From Sphingomonas radiodurans (lineage in GTDB: Bacteria; Pseudomonadota; Alphaproteobacteria; Sphingomonadales; Sphingomonadaceae): 64,000 bases of DNA. Below the pieces are notes generated by a model. The model searched no databases. It was given only the letters and a program-made list of their open reading frames with translations, and was not told the DNA's origin. The stretch spans positions 2,700,501 through 2,764,500 of the forward strand of contig NZ_CP086594.1 in assembly GCF_020866845.1 (NCBI RefSeq), in the 5' to 3' direction. Both the position numbers and the translations under genes were made by a program. The first letter of the stretch is position 1, and every line of letters begins with the position of its first letter. Shown one piece after another: positions 25,001-33,749 of this stretch.

Positions 25001-26571
25001 GCGAAACGAGTTCCCGAGGTCGGTGCGTTGATGAGCGGCGCGCTACGCTCCGCGATGTCGCCGCGCACCGAGACCTTGATGCCGCGATATCCGGCGGCCT
25101 TGATGAAGGCATTGATGACTTCGACGTTATCGAGATCCACGTAGTTTGTGGACGAAAGGTCGATCAGCAAAAAGGCATTGTCAGGAACTTCGTTGAGCTT
25201 TTTCTGCAACTCATACTTATGCATGAAGTATAGGTCGCGTCGCGCACGGATCAGGCAATCGCCGTCATCGCAGACGAACGTGATCGCCGAGCGGAAGTTA
25301 CGCGCCACGACGAAAATGAAGCCGACGCCTAAGCCAATGACGATGCCGATCAGCAGATCGGTGAACAAGATTGCGGCGATCGTGATGACGAACGGTACGA
25401 ACTGCGTCCAACCCTGCTTGTAGCGGTCCGTGAAGAGCTTGGGCTTTGTAAGCTTGTAGCCGGTGGCGATCAGTACCGCGGCGAGCGCAGCGAGTGGGAT
25501 CAGATTGAGCAGAAACGGTATCAGCGCCACGCTAAGCAGCAACCACGTTCCGTGCATGATCGTCGAGAGCTTGCTCTGCGCGCCGGCATCGACATTCGCC
25601 GACGAGCGCACGATCACCGACGTGATCGGCAGGCCGCCGATTAGGCCAGAGACGATATTGCCGCCGCCCTGCGCCATCATCTCCCAGTTCTTCGGCGTCG
25701 TGCGGCGCTGCGGGTCTAGCTCGTCGACGGCTTTCACGCTGAGCAGCGACTCCAGGCTCGCGACGATCGCGAGCGTGATTGCCGTGGTCCACACAGCGCC
25801 GGAACCGATCTGTGAAAAATCGGGCGTCGCAAAGAAGGAAGTGAACTCACCGAAGCTGCTTGCGATCGGCACCTGTACGAGATGGCTCTCGCCCAATTGC
25901 CAGGCCGGATTGATGAGACCGAGCAGCGCGTTGCCGCCAACACCTATCAAGACGACAACAAGCGGGCCGGGCACGAAGCGCAGCGGGCCTTCCTTGGGGC
26001 GCGCCTTTTCCCACCAGAACAGGAAGGCCAGGCTGATCAGCGCGATCAATACGGCGCCGGGCGAGAGATGCTGACGGATCGCCGTGCTGATTGCCGTGAA
26101 CGTGTTGCTGCCATCCTCCTGCCAGAACTCGAAACTGCCTTCAAAATCACCGTCATAGCCGAGTGCGTGCGGCACTTGCTTCAGGATCAGGATCAATCCG
26201 ATCGCCGCTAGCATGCCAGTGATCACTGAGGAGGGGACAAATTCAGCAGCAATGCCCGACCGTGTCGCTGCAAGCGCGACCTGGATCACGCCACCCAGCA
26301 TCACCGCCAACAAGAACGCCTCGAATGTCGGCAGTCGTTCGATTGCTGCGAAGACGATGACGGTCAGGCCGGCCGCCGGACCACTTACTGACAGTGGCGA
26401 CTTCGACAGCGCGCCGACGACGACACCGCCGACGATACCGGCGATGACGCCGGAGAATAGCGGTGCCCCGGAGGCGAGCGCTACACCGAGGCACAGCGGC
26501 AGCGCCACCAGGAACACGACAATCGACGCCGGGAAATCGGCGCGCAGGGTCTTTAGAATAGGTAGTGCCAA
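24997..26571 (-). CDS. SulP/SLC26-family anion transporter, probable bicarbonate transporter
   Basis: Inner-membrane anion transporter. 524 residues with 10 or more hydrophobic segments in the first 420. The N-terminus (LRADFPASIVVFLVALPLCLGVALASGAPLFSG) and the blocks SPLSVSGPAAGLTVIV and ANVDAGAQSKLSTIMHG with GGGNIVSGLIGGLPITSVIVRSS are characteristic of the SulP family. The C-terminal 90 residues resemble a STAS domain (NAFLLIDLSSTNYVDLDNVEVINAFIK). The overlap with a carbonic anhydrase gene points to bicarbonate rather than sulfate as substrate; that is an inference from context. The gene begins the two-gene operon; its promoter should lie in 26572-26848. Confidence 0.93.
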   Translation of the reverse strand: MALPILKTLRADFPASIVVFLVALPLCLGVALASGAPLFSGVIAGIVGGVVVGALSKSPLSVSGPAAGLTVIVFAAIERLPTFEAFLLAVMLGGVIQVALAATRSGIAAEFVPSSVITGMLAAIGLILILKQVPHALGYDGDFEGSFEFWQEDGSNTFTAISTAIRQHLSPGAVLIALISLAFLFWWEKARPKEGPLRFVPGPLVVVLIGVGGNALLGLINPAWQLGESHLVQVPIASSFGEFTSFFATPDFSQIGSGAVWTTAITLAIVASLESLLSVKAVDELDPQRRTTPKNWEMMAQGGGNIVSGLIGGLPITSVIVRSSANVDAGAQSKLSTIMHGTWLLLSVALIPFLLNLIPLAALAAVLIATGYKLTKPKLFTDRYKQGWTQFVPFVITIAAILFTDLLIGIVIGLGVGFIFVVARNFRSAITFVCDDGDCLIRARRDLYFMHKYELQKKLNEVPDNAFLLIDLSSTNYVDLDNVEVINAFIKAAGYRGIKVSVRGDIAERSAPLINAPTSGTRFA

Positions 26572-26848
26572 ATCAGGCCTCGAGTCGGTGCCAAAGCCGG
26601 GCTGGCAGGCTCACCTGGCGGCTGTAGCCGTTATCCGCAGACCTGTTCCCGCTATTCAGCGGGCAGAAATCAAACATTACACGTCCGCCACGCGAGCGCA
26701 GCACAACAGTTGAGCGCGCATTCGCCACTCACGCTTGTCGCTTGACCTGCCGCGGGCGACGCCGCGTCGGCTGCATCCAGTGTTAGCAGGGCTGCGAAAA
26801 TGGGGGCCTCTTCGAAACCTATCGATGCCCACCCACTGTGATACGCGG
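26572..26848. other. Intergenic region between queA and the SulP gene
   Basis: 277 bases downstream of queA and upstream of the SulP-carbonic anhydrase operon. I see no gene or RNA. A small hairpin (CCCGCT-ATTC-AGCGGG, 26648-26663) is the only clear structure. It should contain the promoter of the SulP operon, but I cannot name -35/-10 boxes with confidence. Confidence 0.6.
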
Positions 26849-27874
26849 CTAGGGAAGCAACAGCGACGCGTCACCGTAGGAATAGAAACGGTATTCATTT
26901 TCAATCGCATGGGCGTAAGCAGCTTGCATCCGATCGAGCCCCATCAGCGCAGAAACCAGCATAAACAAGGTCGATCGGGGCAAGTGGAAGTTGGTCAGCA
27001 GACCATCGATGCCACGGAAGCGGTAGCCCGGAGTGATGAAAATCGACGTGTCGCCGTTGAATGCGCCGACGATGCCGTTCTCGCTGGTGGCGCTTTCGAT
27101 CAGGCGGAGCGAAGTGGTGCCGACTGCGATGACGCGGCCGCCAGCGGCGCGCACGGCATTGAGGCGATTGGCGGTGTCAGCATCAATGCGGCCCCATTCG
27201 GCGTGCATCGCATGAACGCTCGTGTCGCTCGCCTTCACCGGCAGGAAGGTGCCGGCGCCGACGTGCAGCGTCAGCGTGGTGTGTCCGATACCCGCCTGGT
27301 CGAGGCTTGCCATTAGGCCGGGGGTGAAATGCAGCGCGGCGGTGGGGGCCGCGACGGCGCCGGGTTCGCGCGCGAACATCGTCTGGTAGTCGGCAGAGTC
27401 GCGGGGGTCGACCGGGCGTTTGGCGGAGATATACGGCGGCAAGGGAATGCGTCCCGCCCGTTCCAGCAGCAGCTCAACAGGGTCTTCGCCGGCAAACTCG
27501 AGCGCGAAGCTGCCGTCTTCCGCGCGGTCGACCGCGATCGCGAGAACGCCGTTGCCGAAATCGATCGTGTCGCCATCGCGCAGCCGCTTGGCGTTGCGCA
27601 CGAAGGCGCGCCACCGCCGCGGCCCTTCGCGCTTGTGCAGCGTCGCACCGATGCGCGCTGCGCCGCGCGTGCCTTCGAGCTGCGCCGGAATGACGCGCGT
27701 GTCGTTGAACACCAGAAGATCGCCGCGGCGCAGTTCGCCTGGCAAATCGGAGACAATCCGGTCGCGCGTCGCATCGCCGTCGAGCACGAGGAGGCGCGCG
27801 GAATCGCGTGGCGCGGCGGGGCGCAGCGCGATGCGATCGGTAGGCAGGTCGAAATCGAACAGATCGACGTTCAT
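26849..27874 (-). CDS. queA: tRNA preQ1(34) S-adenosylmethionine ribosyltransferase-isomerase QueA
   Basis: Transfers and isomerises the ribosyl group of SAM to make epoxyqueuosine at the wobble position of certain tRNAs. 341 residues, normal length. Family marks are the opening [78 protein letters not shown] and [15 protein letters not shown]. The C-terminal block [21 protein letters not shown] is equally typical. It is a single gene on the minus strand, 39 bases after the exonuclease III gene stop, and may be co-transcribed with it. Confidence 0.97.
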   Translation of the reverse strand: MNVDLFDFDLPTDRIALRPAAPRDSARLLVLDGDATRDRIVSDLPGELRRGDLLVFNDTRVIPAQLEGTRGAARIGATLHKREGPRRWRAFVRNAKRLRDGDTIDFGNGVLAIAVDRAEDGSFALEFAGEDPVELLLERAGRIPLPPYISAKRPVDPRDSADYQTMFAREPGAVAAPTAALHFTPGLMASLDQAGIGHTTLTLHVGAGTFLPVKASDTSVHAMHAEWGRIDADTANRLNAVRAAGGRVIAVGTTSLRLIESATSENGIVGAFNGDTSIFITPGYRFRGIDGLLTNFHLPRSTLFMLVSALMGLDRMQAAYAHAIENEYRFYSYGDASLLLP

Positions 27875-27913
27875 GGCGCGCGCCCTAGCGCAAGTCGCCG
27901 CAGGTGCAACGCG

Positions 27914-28693
27914 TTACGTGCCTTCGCCCAGCTCAATCCAGGTCGGCGCGTGGTCGCTGGTCTTTTCCCAACCGCGGACGGATCGATCGACCCCGGCCGC
28001 CTTCAAGCTTGGGGCGAGCGACGGACTGAGCAGCAAATGATCGATCCGCAATCCAGCGTCGCGAGCGTAGGCGTTTCGGAAATAATCCCAGAAGGTGTAG
28101 ATCGTCTCGCCCGGATGGAGGTGGCGGATCGCATCGGTCCAACCTTGCGCGACGAGTTCGGCGAAGCGGGCGCGCACCTCGGGGGCGAACAAGGCGTCTT
28201 CATGCCAGCGTTCGGGTTTGTACACGTCGCGCTCGGTCGGCATCACGTTGAAATCGCCGGCGAGCACAACGGGGGCGCCGCTGGCCAGAAGTGTCGCGGC
28301 ATGGTCAATCAGGCGATCGAACCAGGCGAGCTTGTACTCGAACTTGGGGCCTGGCCGAGGATTGCCGTTGGGCAGGTACAGGCCCGCAACGATCACGCCG
28401 TTGACCGCTCCTTCGATGTAGCGGCTCTGCGCCGGATCGGGATCGTCGGGCAAGCCGCGGCGGGTCTCGTGAATCGATCCCACGCGGCTAAGGATCGCCA
28501 CCCCGTTCCAGCTTTTCTGCCCGTGCCAGATCGCGTCGTAGCCGTGTTCGCGGATCGCGGCTTCCGGGAAGCGGGCGTCGGGCGCCTTCAACTCCTGAAG
28601 ACAGACGATGTCTGGCTGCGCCTCCTCGAGCCAGCGCAGCAGGACCGGCAGGCGGCCGTTTACGCCATTGACGTTATAGGTCGCGATCCGCAG
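27914..28693 (-). CDS. xth: Exodeoxyribonuclease III with an apparent CTG start
   Basis: AP endonuclease and 3'-5' exonuclease of base-excision repair. 259 residues. The N-terminus (RIATYNVNGVNGRLPVLLRWLEEAQPDIVCLQELKA) lies upstream of the first in-frame ATG, GTG or TTG; the reading frame begins at CTG 28693, exactly where relatives have ATG (MRIATYNVNG), with AAGGAG 8 bases upstream and an in-frame TGA just before that. Starting at the first ATG would delete the catalytic Asn and Glu region. Other motifs are intact: WNGVAILSR, GDFNVMPTERDVY, FWDYFRNAYARDAGLRIDHLLLS and the final SDHAPTWIEL. Confidence 0.9.
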   Translation of the reverse strand: MRIATYNVNGVNGRLPVLLRWLEEAQPDIVCLQELKAPDARFPEAAIREHGYDAIWHGQKSWNGVAILSRVGSIHETRRGLPDDPDPAQSRYIEGAVNGVIVAGLYLPNGNPRPGPKFEYKLAWFDRLIDHAATLLASGAPVVLAGDFNVMPTERDVYKPERWHEDALFAPEVRARFAELVAQGWTDAIRHLHPGETIYTFWDYFRNAYARDAGLRIDHLLLSPSLAPSLKAAGVDRSVRGWEKTSDHAPTWIELGEGT

Positions 28694-28700
28694 CCTGACT

Positions 28701-28706
28701 CTCCTT
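28701..28706 (-). promoter_or_regulatory. Ribosome binding site that fixes the CTG start of exonuclease III
   Basis: AAGGAG on the minus strand, 7 bases before the CTG at 28693-28691. No ATG, GTG or TTG lies in frame between the upstream TGA and the conserved N-terminus, so this site supports initiation at CTG. Confidence 0.7.
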
Positions 28707-28852
28707 CAACTGATCGGAAAGCGCAGCGAGCCCAGCAGTTCCAGTGACGCACTGACATCAACTCGCAATCGATCAGTCGTGAGACTGCAACACACCGCTG
28801 CGATGGCAAATGAACACTAGCGAACAAGCCGGATCGATCGGAGCGTATCAGT

Positions 28853-29509
28853 ATGGCGACGCAAATGAGTACCGCCGGCGTTACGCGCGCCTACGATCGC
28901 TGGGCGCCGATCTATGATCTTGTCTTCGGGCCAGTGTTTCGACAGGGCCGCTCGGCGGCGATCGACGCAGCGGAGCGGATCGGCGGGCGGATCATCGAAG
29001 TCGGCGTCGGCACCGGGATCTCGTTGCCGCAATATGCCCGCAACTGCCGGATCGTCGGCGTCGATCTGTCCGACGCGATGCTCGACAAGGCGCGTGCGCG
29101 GGTGCGCGAGCAGAAGCTCGATCATGTCGAGCTGATCGCGGTCGGCGATGCCGAGGCGCTCGATTTTCCGGACAACAGCTTCGATGTGGTGGTCGCGCAA
29201 TATGTCGTGACGGCGGTGCCGCATCCCGAGCGCGCCCTCGATGAGTTCGCGCGTATTTGTCGCCCGGGCGGCGAGATCGTCATCACCACGCGCGTCGGCG
29301 CGGGAGCGGGAATGCGCGGCGCGATCGAGCGCACGTTGATGCCCGTCACCAGCCGGCTCGGCTTCCGCACCGAGTTTCCGTGGAGCCGCTACGCCGACTG
29401 GATGAAGACGCGCGGCGACATTCGTCTCGCCGAACATCGCCCGTTGCCGCCGCTCGGCCACTTCTCGCTCGTACGCTTCGCCAAGACCAGCCCCGAGGGA
29501 CATGCCTGA
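28853..29509 (+). CDS. pmtA: Class I SAM-dependent methyltransferase, phosphatidylethanolamine N-methyltransferase type
   Basis: Probably methylates phosphatidylethanolamine stepwise to phosphatidylcholine at the inner membrane. 218 residues, the size of the Rhodobacter-type PmtA. SAM-binding motif I is IIEVGVGTGISLPQY (residues about 47-61), followed by IVGVDLSDAMLDKARARV and the motif DNSFDVVVAQYVVTAVPHPERAL. The N-terminus (YDRWAPIYDLVFGPVFRQGR) and the later LMPVTSRLGFRTEFPWSRY resemble PmtA. GGAG lies 9 bases before ATG 28853. The stop overlaps the start of the next gene (ATGA). Related ubiquinone/menaquinone methyltransferases are the main alternative; the symbol is given as the best fit. 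Confidence 0.8.
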   Translation: MATQMSTAGVTRAYDRWAPIYDLVFGPVFRQGRSAAIDAAERIGGRIIEVGVGTGISLPQYARNCRIVGVDLSDAMLDKARARVREQKLDHVELIAVGDAEALDFPDNSFDVVVAQYVVTAVPHPERALDEFARICRPGGEIVITTRVGAGAGMRGAIERTLMPVTSRLGFRTEFPWSRYADWMKTRGDIRLAEHRPLPPLGHFSLVRFAKTSPEGHA

Positions 29510-30117
29510 TGACCGGTTTCCGTGCCCAGCTCGCCGAACAGCGGTGGGATGATCATCGTTTCTACCATCACAGCCTGGTCAACCAGAGCCTGCATTTCGT
29601 CAGCGCCTGCACATTTCTCGTCGCCTATGTCATCCTGTGGGTCGATCCCGCGGTGGCAAGCTTGCTCGCCTGGGGTGTCGCGATGACGAGCCGGCAGGCG
29701 GGCCACTTCTTCTTCGAGCCCAAAGGCTACGACCACGCCAACGACGCGAGCCACGAGCACAAGGAAGAGATCAAGGTCGGCTACAATCTGTTCCGCAAAT
29801 GGGTGCTGATGAGCCTGTGGGTTTCGGTGCCGGTGGTGCTGCTGATCCAGCCAACGCTGTTCGGCACGCTCGAGCGCCCGGACGGGACGGAGGCGTATCT
29901 ACGCCATGTGGGGATCGGCTGGCTGATCCTCGGCGTTGGCGCGATTGTCTTCCGCTCGGTGCAGCTGTTCTTCATCCGCGATGTCGAAACCGGGCTGGTC
30001 TGGGCGACCAAGATCGTCACCGACCCGTTCAGCGACTTCAAGCTTTACAAGAGCGCGCCCAAGCGGCTGTTGAAGGGCGAGCGGATCGACGACCACGAAG
30101 GTGCCGCCGCGGCTTAA
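29509..30117 (+). CDS. Integral membrane protein coupled to pmtA
   Basis: 202 residues, start overlapping the pmtA stop. About four hydrophobic segments are visible: roughly residues 26-46, 48-62, 100-118 and 138-158. Conserved-looking features are SRQAGHFFFEPKGYDHANDASHEHKEEIKVGYNLFRKW, rich in His and acidic residues, which could bind a metal. It distantly recalls the Mpo1/DUF962 family, which also has a membrane GHxxFE stretch and acts on lipids, but I cannot assign it. Translational coupling with pmtA suggests a role in membrane lipids. The 3' end carries a short tandem duplication (GGCGGCTTAA twice) just before the alpha-family palindrome. Confidence 0.8.
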   Translation: MTGFRAQLAEQRWDDHRFYHHSLVNQSLHFVSACTFLVAYVILWVDPAVASLLAWGVAMTSRQAGHFFFEPKGYDHANDASHEHKEEIKVGYNLFRKWVLMSLWVSVPVVLLIQPTLFGTLERPDGTEAYLRHVGIGWLILGVGAIVFRSVQLFFIRDVETGLVWATKIVTDPFSDFKLYKSAPKRLLKGERIDDHEGAAAA

Positions 30118-30147
30118 GGCGGCTTAAGGCTGCCGCCAGGCGAGATT

Positions 30148-30241
30148 CGTCATCCCCGCGAAGGCCGGGTCCAGAAACGCTGACGTGGGCAAGAGCTGCG
30201 CGGTTCGCGGATTTGGATCCCGGCTGTCGCGGGGGATGACG
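30148..30241. repeat. Palindromic repeat (family alpha) between convergent genes
   Basis: Left arm CGTCATCCCCGCGAAGGCCG and right arm (complement) CGTCATCCCCCGCGACAGCC are imperfect inverted copies, about 29 bases each, separated by about 35 bases. It shares the CCCCG(G)CGAAGGCCGGG core with the element inside fliK. It lies between the pmtA operon and the convergent PLP-enzyme gene. Confidence 0.85.
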
Positions 30242-30261
30242 CTTCGGGTGGAGGAACGTTG

Positions 30262-31914
30262 CTACCGGGCTAGGCGCGCTCTCAGCGCCTGCTTCAGCAC
30301 CTTGCGCCGGAGCAACTTGTCCGTCAGCCCTGCCGGCGTTTCCCACCAGCCATCTTCTGCCATTGCGCGAGCCGCCGCGGCGAAGCGACGGACGATATCG
30401 GCGAATAGTGCATTGTCGATGTCGAGGCTGAAGATCAGCCGCCCGGTGCCGACCCAGCTCAAGGCGAGGCCTTGCTCGCGGAGGTAATGTTGCAGCATCC
30501 AATTATAGGCCGCGGGCCGCGTGTACAGGATCGTCCAGACGGACTGGAGATGCGCGACCCGCACTGGTACCCCCGCGTCCTCAAGCGCGGCGTTGAGCAG
30601 CGCCGCTCGCGCATCCCAGCGGGCGTCGATGCCGTCGTACATGGCGCGGACCTCGGGCGTGTCGAGCCGGCGCAGGAAGGCGTTCATCGCGCCCATGACA
30701 TAGGGATGCGCGTTGAACGTGCCGCGCGCGAAGCAAATGTCGAGCGGCCGCTCGTCGCGCCAGCGCCGCATCAGCGGGGCGCGCCCGGCGAGCACGCCGA
30801 CCGGCAGCCCGCCGCCCAGCGTCTTGCCATACGTGACGAGATCGGGCCGGACGCCGAAGTACTCGGCAGCGCCGCCGGGGGCGAGCCGGAAGCCCATGAA
30901 GACTTCGTCGAAGATCAGGACGATGCCGTTCGCCCGGCACGTCTCCGCAAGGCGGTGCAGCCAGGCGCGATAGGCGGGCAGATCGGTGCCGGCGCGCCGG
31001 CTGCTATCGACCAGCTGATTGTCCGACGGTGCGCTGCCGTTGGGGTGGAGCGCCTGGAGCGGGTTCACCAGCACGCAAGCGATGTCCTTTCGCGAGGCGA
31101 GCACCGCCAGCGTCTGATCGGACATGTCGGCGAGCGTCAGCGTGCGATCGGCGGGGACGGGGTTGCCAATTCCCGGCTGCACGTCGCCCCACCAACCGTG
31201 GTAGGCGCCGGTAAAGCGCACCAGCCGCTCGCGTTTCGTGTGGTATTGCGCAAGCCGCACCGCCTGCATCACAGCCTCGGTGCCGGACATGTGGAACGAC
31301 ACCTCGTCCATGCCCGACAGCGCCGTCAGCCGGTGGACGTTGTCGGCCACGACCGGGTGATAGGCACCGAGCACCGGGCCGAGATCGGCCACCAGCGCTG
31401 CGCCTTCGGCGATCGTCTGCTTGTAAAACTCATACCCGAACAGGTTGACGCCGTACGATCCGGTCAGGTCGATCAGTCGGTTGCCGTCGAGATCGATCAC
31501 GACCGGCCCTTCGGCGCGATCGAGGAAGGCGCCAGTGCCGAGGGTCTCGCGCACGCGCTTGCTGAACGGGAACGGCACGCGATAGGCGCTGGTGAACTGG
31601 AGATCCGACAGGCCGGTGCGCGTTTCGCGGGTGAGCGCGAGCGTCTTGGGGAAGCGCTGCTCGAACACCGCGCCGAGCCGTTCGAAGCCGGCCTGGCGGC
31701 GCAGCGCGACTTCGGCGGGGGCGCCATCGACCTGAAAATAAGCGTCGGGTTCATGGCTGAAGGCCGGCATCTGCCCCGCGACCCGCTTGGCCATGCGGAC
31801 ATGGCCGCCGAGCGAGGGATGCTTGGCGCGCGAGAGCGTGAGCCGCTGACGGGCCTTGTGGAGCGCCAAGGCGCCTGCGGAGCCGCCGACGATGCCGGCA
31901 AGGATCGGGTTCAT
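30262..31914 (-). CDS. Class-III PLP-dependent aminotransferase/aminomutase family protein with N-terminal extension
   Basis: Fold-type I PLP enzyme related to glutamate-1-semialdehyde aminomutase. 550 residues, more than 100 longer than that enzyme: the first 115 residues are extra and start with a hydrophobic segment (PILAGIVGGSAGALAL). The PLP lysine is about K364 in YGKTLGGGLPVGVLAG; IFDEVFMGFR holds the cofactor Asp. Other marks are SGTEAVMQAVRLAQYHTKRERLVRFTGAYHGWWGD. ATG 31914 is used; a GTG at 31926 is possible. It is divergent from phosphatidylserine decarboxylase with only 32 bases between start codons, next to pmtA, so an aminolipid substrate is an attractive but unproven idea. Confidence 0.82.
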   Translation of the reverse strand: MNPILAGIVGGSAGALALHKARQRLTLSRAKHPSLGGHVRMAKRVAGQMPAFSHEPDAYFQVDGAPAEVALRRQAGFERLGAVFEQRFPKTLALTRETRTGLSDLQFTSAYRVPFPFSKRVRETLGTGAFLDRAEGPVVIDLDGNRLIDLTGSYGVNLFGYEFYKQTIAEGAALVADLGPVLGAYHPVVADNVHRLTALSGMDEVSFHMSGTEAVMQAVRLAQYHTKRERLVRFTGAYHGWWGDVQPGIGNPVPADRTLTLADMSDQTLAVLASRKDIACVLVNPLQALHPNGSAPSDNQLVDSSRRAGTDLPAYRAWLHRLAETCRANGIVLIFDEVFMGFRLAPGGAAEYFGVRPDLVTYGKTLGGGLPVGVLAGRAPLMRRWRDERPLDICFARGTFNAHPYVMGAMNAFLRRLDTPEVRAMYDGIDARWDARAALLNAALEDAGVPVRVAHLQSVWTILYTRPAAYNWMLQHYLREQGLALSWVGTGRLIFSLDIDNALFADIVRRFAAAARAMAEDGWWETPAGLTDKLLRRKVLKQALRARLAR

Positions 31915-31946
31915 GGCGCCATTCACCGCGCGGAGGTGACGGGCGC

Positions 31947-32810
31947 ATGACAATCCGCTCGGCATTGATGAAGCTAGTGTTGCAGGAGGACTTGAATTTT
32001 CTCCTGACCAATCGCTTGCCACGACGGTTGGCGACGCGGCTGGTCGGCCGGATCGCGCGGATCGAGCATCCGGCAGTGCGCGTGCCGTCAATCGCCGCGT
32101 GGCGCTTCTTCTCGGGCGTCGACCTTTCCGATTCAGCGACGACGAGCTTCGGCTCGTTGCGCGATGCGTTCGTTCGGCCGTTACGCCCCGGCGCGCGGTC
32201 GTTCGTTTCCGATCCCACAGTGATTGCGAGCCCGTGCGACGCGATCGTCGGCGCACACGGACCGGTGGAGGACGGCCGTGCCTATCAGGTAAAGGGCTTC
32301 CCCTACCGGCTGGACGAGCTGTTGCCCGATCCGGCGCTTGCCGCACGCTTTGCTGATGGACAGTTCGTCACGCTGCGGCTGACCGCTGGCATGTACCACC
32401 GCTTCCACGCGCCGGCGGACCTGGCCGTCGAGGCGGTCACCTATCTTTCGGGGGACTGCTGGAACGTCAATCCGATCGCGTTGAAGCGCGTCGAGCGGCT
32501 GTTCTGCCGCAACGAGCGCGCGGTGATCGAGGCGAGGCTCGCCGATGGCATGCCGCTGCTGCTGGTGCCCGTTGCGGCGATCCTGGTGGCAAGCATCCGG
32601 CTGACGTTCCTGGATACGCCGGCCTTGCTGCGCGACCGCGGGCCGGGGCGAGTGGCGTGCGATGCGGCGGTGTCCAAGGGTGAAGAGATGGGCTGGTTCG
32701 AGCATGGATCGACGATCATCATCATTCTGCCGCGCGGCGCGACGCTGATGCCCACGCTCGTGGAGGGGCAGGCGATCCGGGCGGGAGAGGCGTTGGCAAC
32801 CGCGGCGTGA
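31947..32810 (+). CDS. Phosphatidylserine decarboxylase family protein
   Basis: Pyruvoyl enzyme that makes phosphatidylethanolamine from phosphatidylserine at the inner membrane. 287 residues, with GGAGGTGA 7 bases before the ATG. Family features are SPCDAIVGAHGPV, YQVKGFPYRLDELL, the histidine pair in MYHRFHAP (H151 and H154) and the self-cleavage site HGST at residues 253-256, where cleavage is expected between Gly254 and Ser255. The usual first residue of this motif is Leu or Gly; His is uncommon, but the Gly-Ser bond is kept. The neighbouring pmtA would use its product, which supports the assignment. A decarboxylase for a related lipid cannot be excluded. Confidence 0.9.
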   Translation: MTIRSALMKLVLQEDLNFLLTNRLPRRLATRLVGRIARIEHPAVRVPSIAAWRFFSGVDLSDSATTSFGSLRDAFVRPLRPGARSFVSDPTVIASPCDAIVGAHGPVEDGRAYQVKGFPYRLDELLPDPALAARFADGQFVTLRLTAGMYHRFHAPADLAVEAVTYLSGDCWNVNPIALKRVERLFCRNERAVIEARLADGMPLLLVPVAAILVASIRLTFLDTPALLRDRGPGRVACDAAVSKGEEMGWFEHGSTIIIILPRGATLMPTLVEGQAIRAGEALATAA

Positions 32811-32930
32811 CGAAACCGCCTCTCCGGCGAACCGTGGTGATGACGACGGCGCGCGGTTCATGTGCGTTAACTTCCCTCAAGCGCGGCGCGCCGGCGGGGA
32901 ACTCCCTGCTTCCGTGCACGTCTCCATTTG

Positions 32931-33740
32931 ATGGAAGATGCCATCGCCCATCTCGGCTTGGTCGACGATGAGGAAATCCTGCTCGACGCCGACGCGCTGA
33001 AACTTGCGAAGCTCGATCACCCCGATGTTTCACTGGCGCCGTATGTCGACCTGCTCACCGACGTGACCGAACGGCTGGTGATCGTTGGCGGCGATGCCGA
33101 GAGCGCGGCGGACCGTGCCGCGGTGCTGGCGCAGGTGCTTGGGGGCGAGTTCGACTTCCATGGCGATACCCGCACGTATGACGATGCGCGCAACGCCGAT
33201 CTCATCAGTGTTCTCGATCGGCGTCGCGGCCTCCCGGTGAGCCTCGCGATTCTCTATGTTGCCGCGGCGCGGCGGCTCAGCTGGAGCGCCGACGTGCTCA
33301 ACACGCCGGGCCACGTCCTGCTGCGGCTGGGATCGGCGGTGGAGCCGGTGCTGGTGGATGCTTTCGCCGGTGGCCGGATCGTCGAGGCGCCACAACTCAA
33401 CGAATTGCTCGAGCGGATGCTTGGGCGCGGCGCGTCGGCGACCAGCGAGCACCTAGCGGCGATGACAAATCGCGCGGTCTTGGTTCGCCTGCTGATGAAC
33501 CAGGCGACGCGCGCAGAGGCGGCGGGGGAGCTTGATCGCACGCTGACGCTGTACCGCCGAATCACCACGATCGCGCCGTCGCACAGCCATGGTTGGTGGG
33601 AACGCGCGCGGCTCGAACTGCTGCGCGGCGATGTGCGCGGGGCACGATCGAGCCTCAGTGCGATGCTGGAGATGACGCGCGAGCCGGGCCTGCGCACGCG
33701 CATCTTCGCGGCGCTGGAGGCCTTGTCGCATCGGTTGTGA
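32931..33740 (+). CDS. SirB1-family transglutaminase-like/TPR protein
   Basis: 269 residues from ATG 32931 (a TTG directly before it is also in frame). The N-terminal 150 residues match the SirB1 (transglutaminase-core-2) pattern: YDDARNADLISVLDRRRGLPVSLAILYVAAARRL, then VLNTPGHVLLRL and VLVDAFAGGRIV. The usual catalytic Cys is not evident near GLPVSLAILY, so a peptidase or crosslinking activity is doubtful. The C-terminal 100 residues form TPR-like helix pairs (RAEAAGELDRTLTLYRRITTIAPSHSHGWWERARLELLRGD). Function is unknown in the family. It is a single gene, 120 bases after the decarboxylase gene and convergent with the SDR gene. Confidence 0.85.
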   Translation: MEDAIAHLGLVDDEEILLDADALKLAKLDHPDVSLAPYVDLLTDVTERLVIVGGDAESAADRAAVLAQVLGGEFDFHGDTRTYDDARNADLISVLDRRRGLPVSLAILYVAAARRLSWSADVLNTPGHVLLRLGSAVEPVLVDAFAGGRIVEAPQLNELLERMLGRGASATSEHLAAMTNRAVLVRLLMNQATRAEAAGELDRTLTLYRRITTIAPSHSHGWWERARLELLRGDVRGARSSLSAMLEMTREPGLRTRIFAALEALSHRL

Positions 33741-33749
33741 GGCAGGCGC

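Noticed and set aside
26648..26663. Hairpin CCCGCT-ATTC-AGCGGG in the queA-SulP interval as a terminator or RNA gene
   Set aside because: A 6-bp stem without a T-run 185 bases past the queA stop is too weak to call.
27329..28747. Open frame of 472 codons on the plus strand across queA and xth
   Set aside because: It runs antisense through two clear genes and resembles no protein family.
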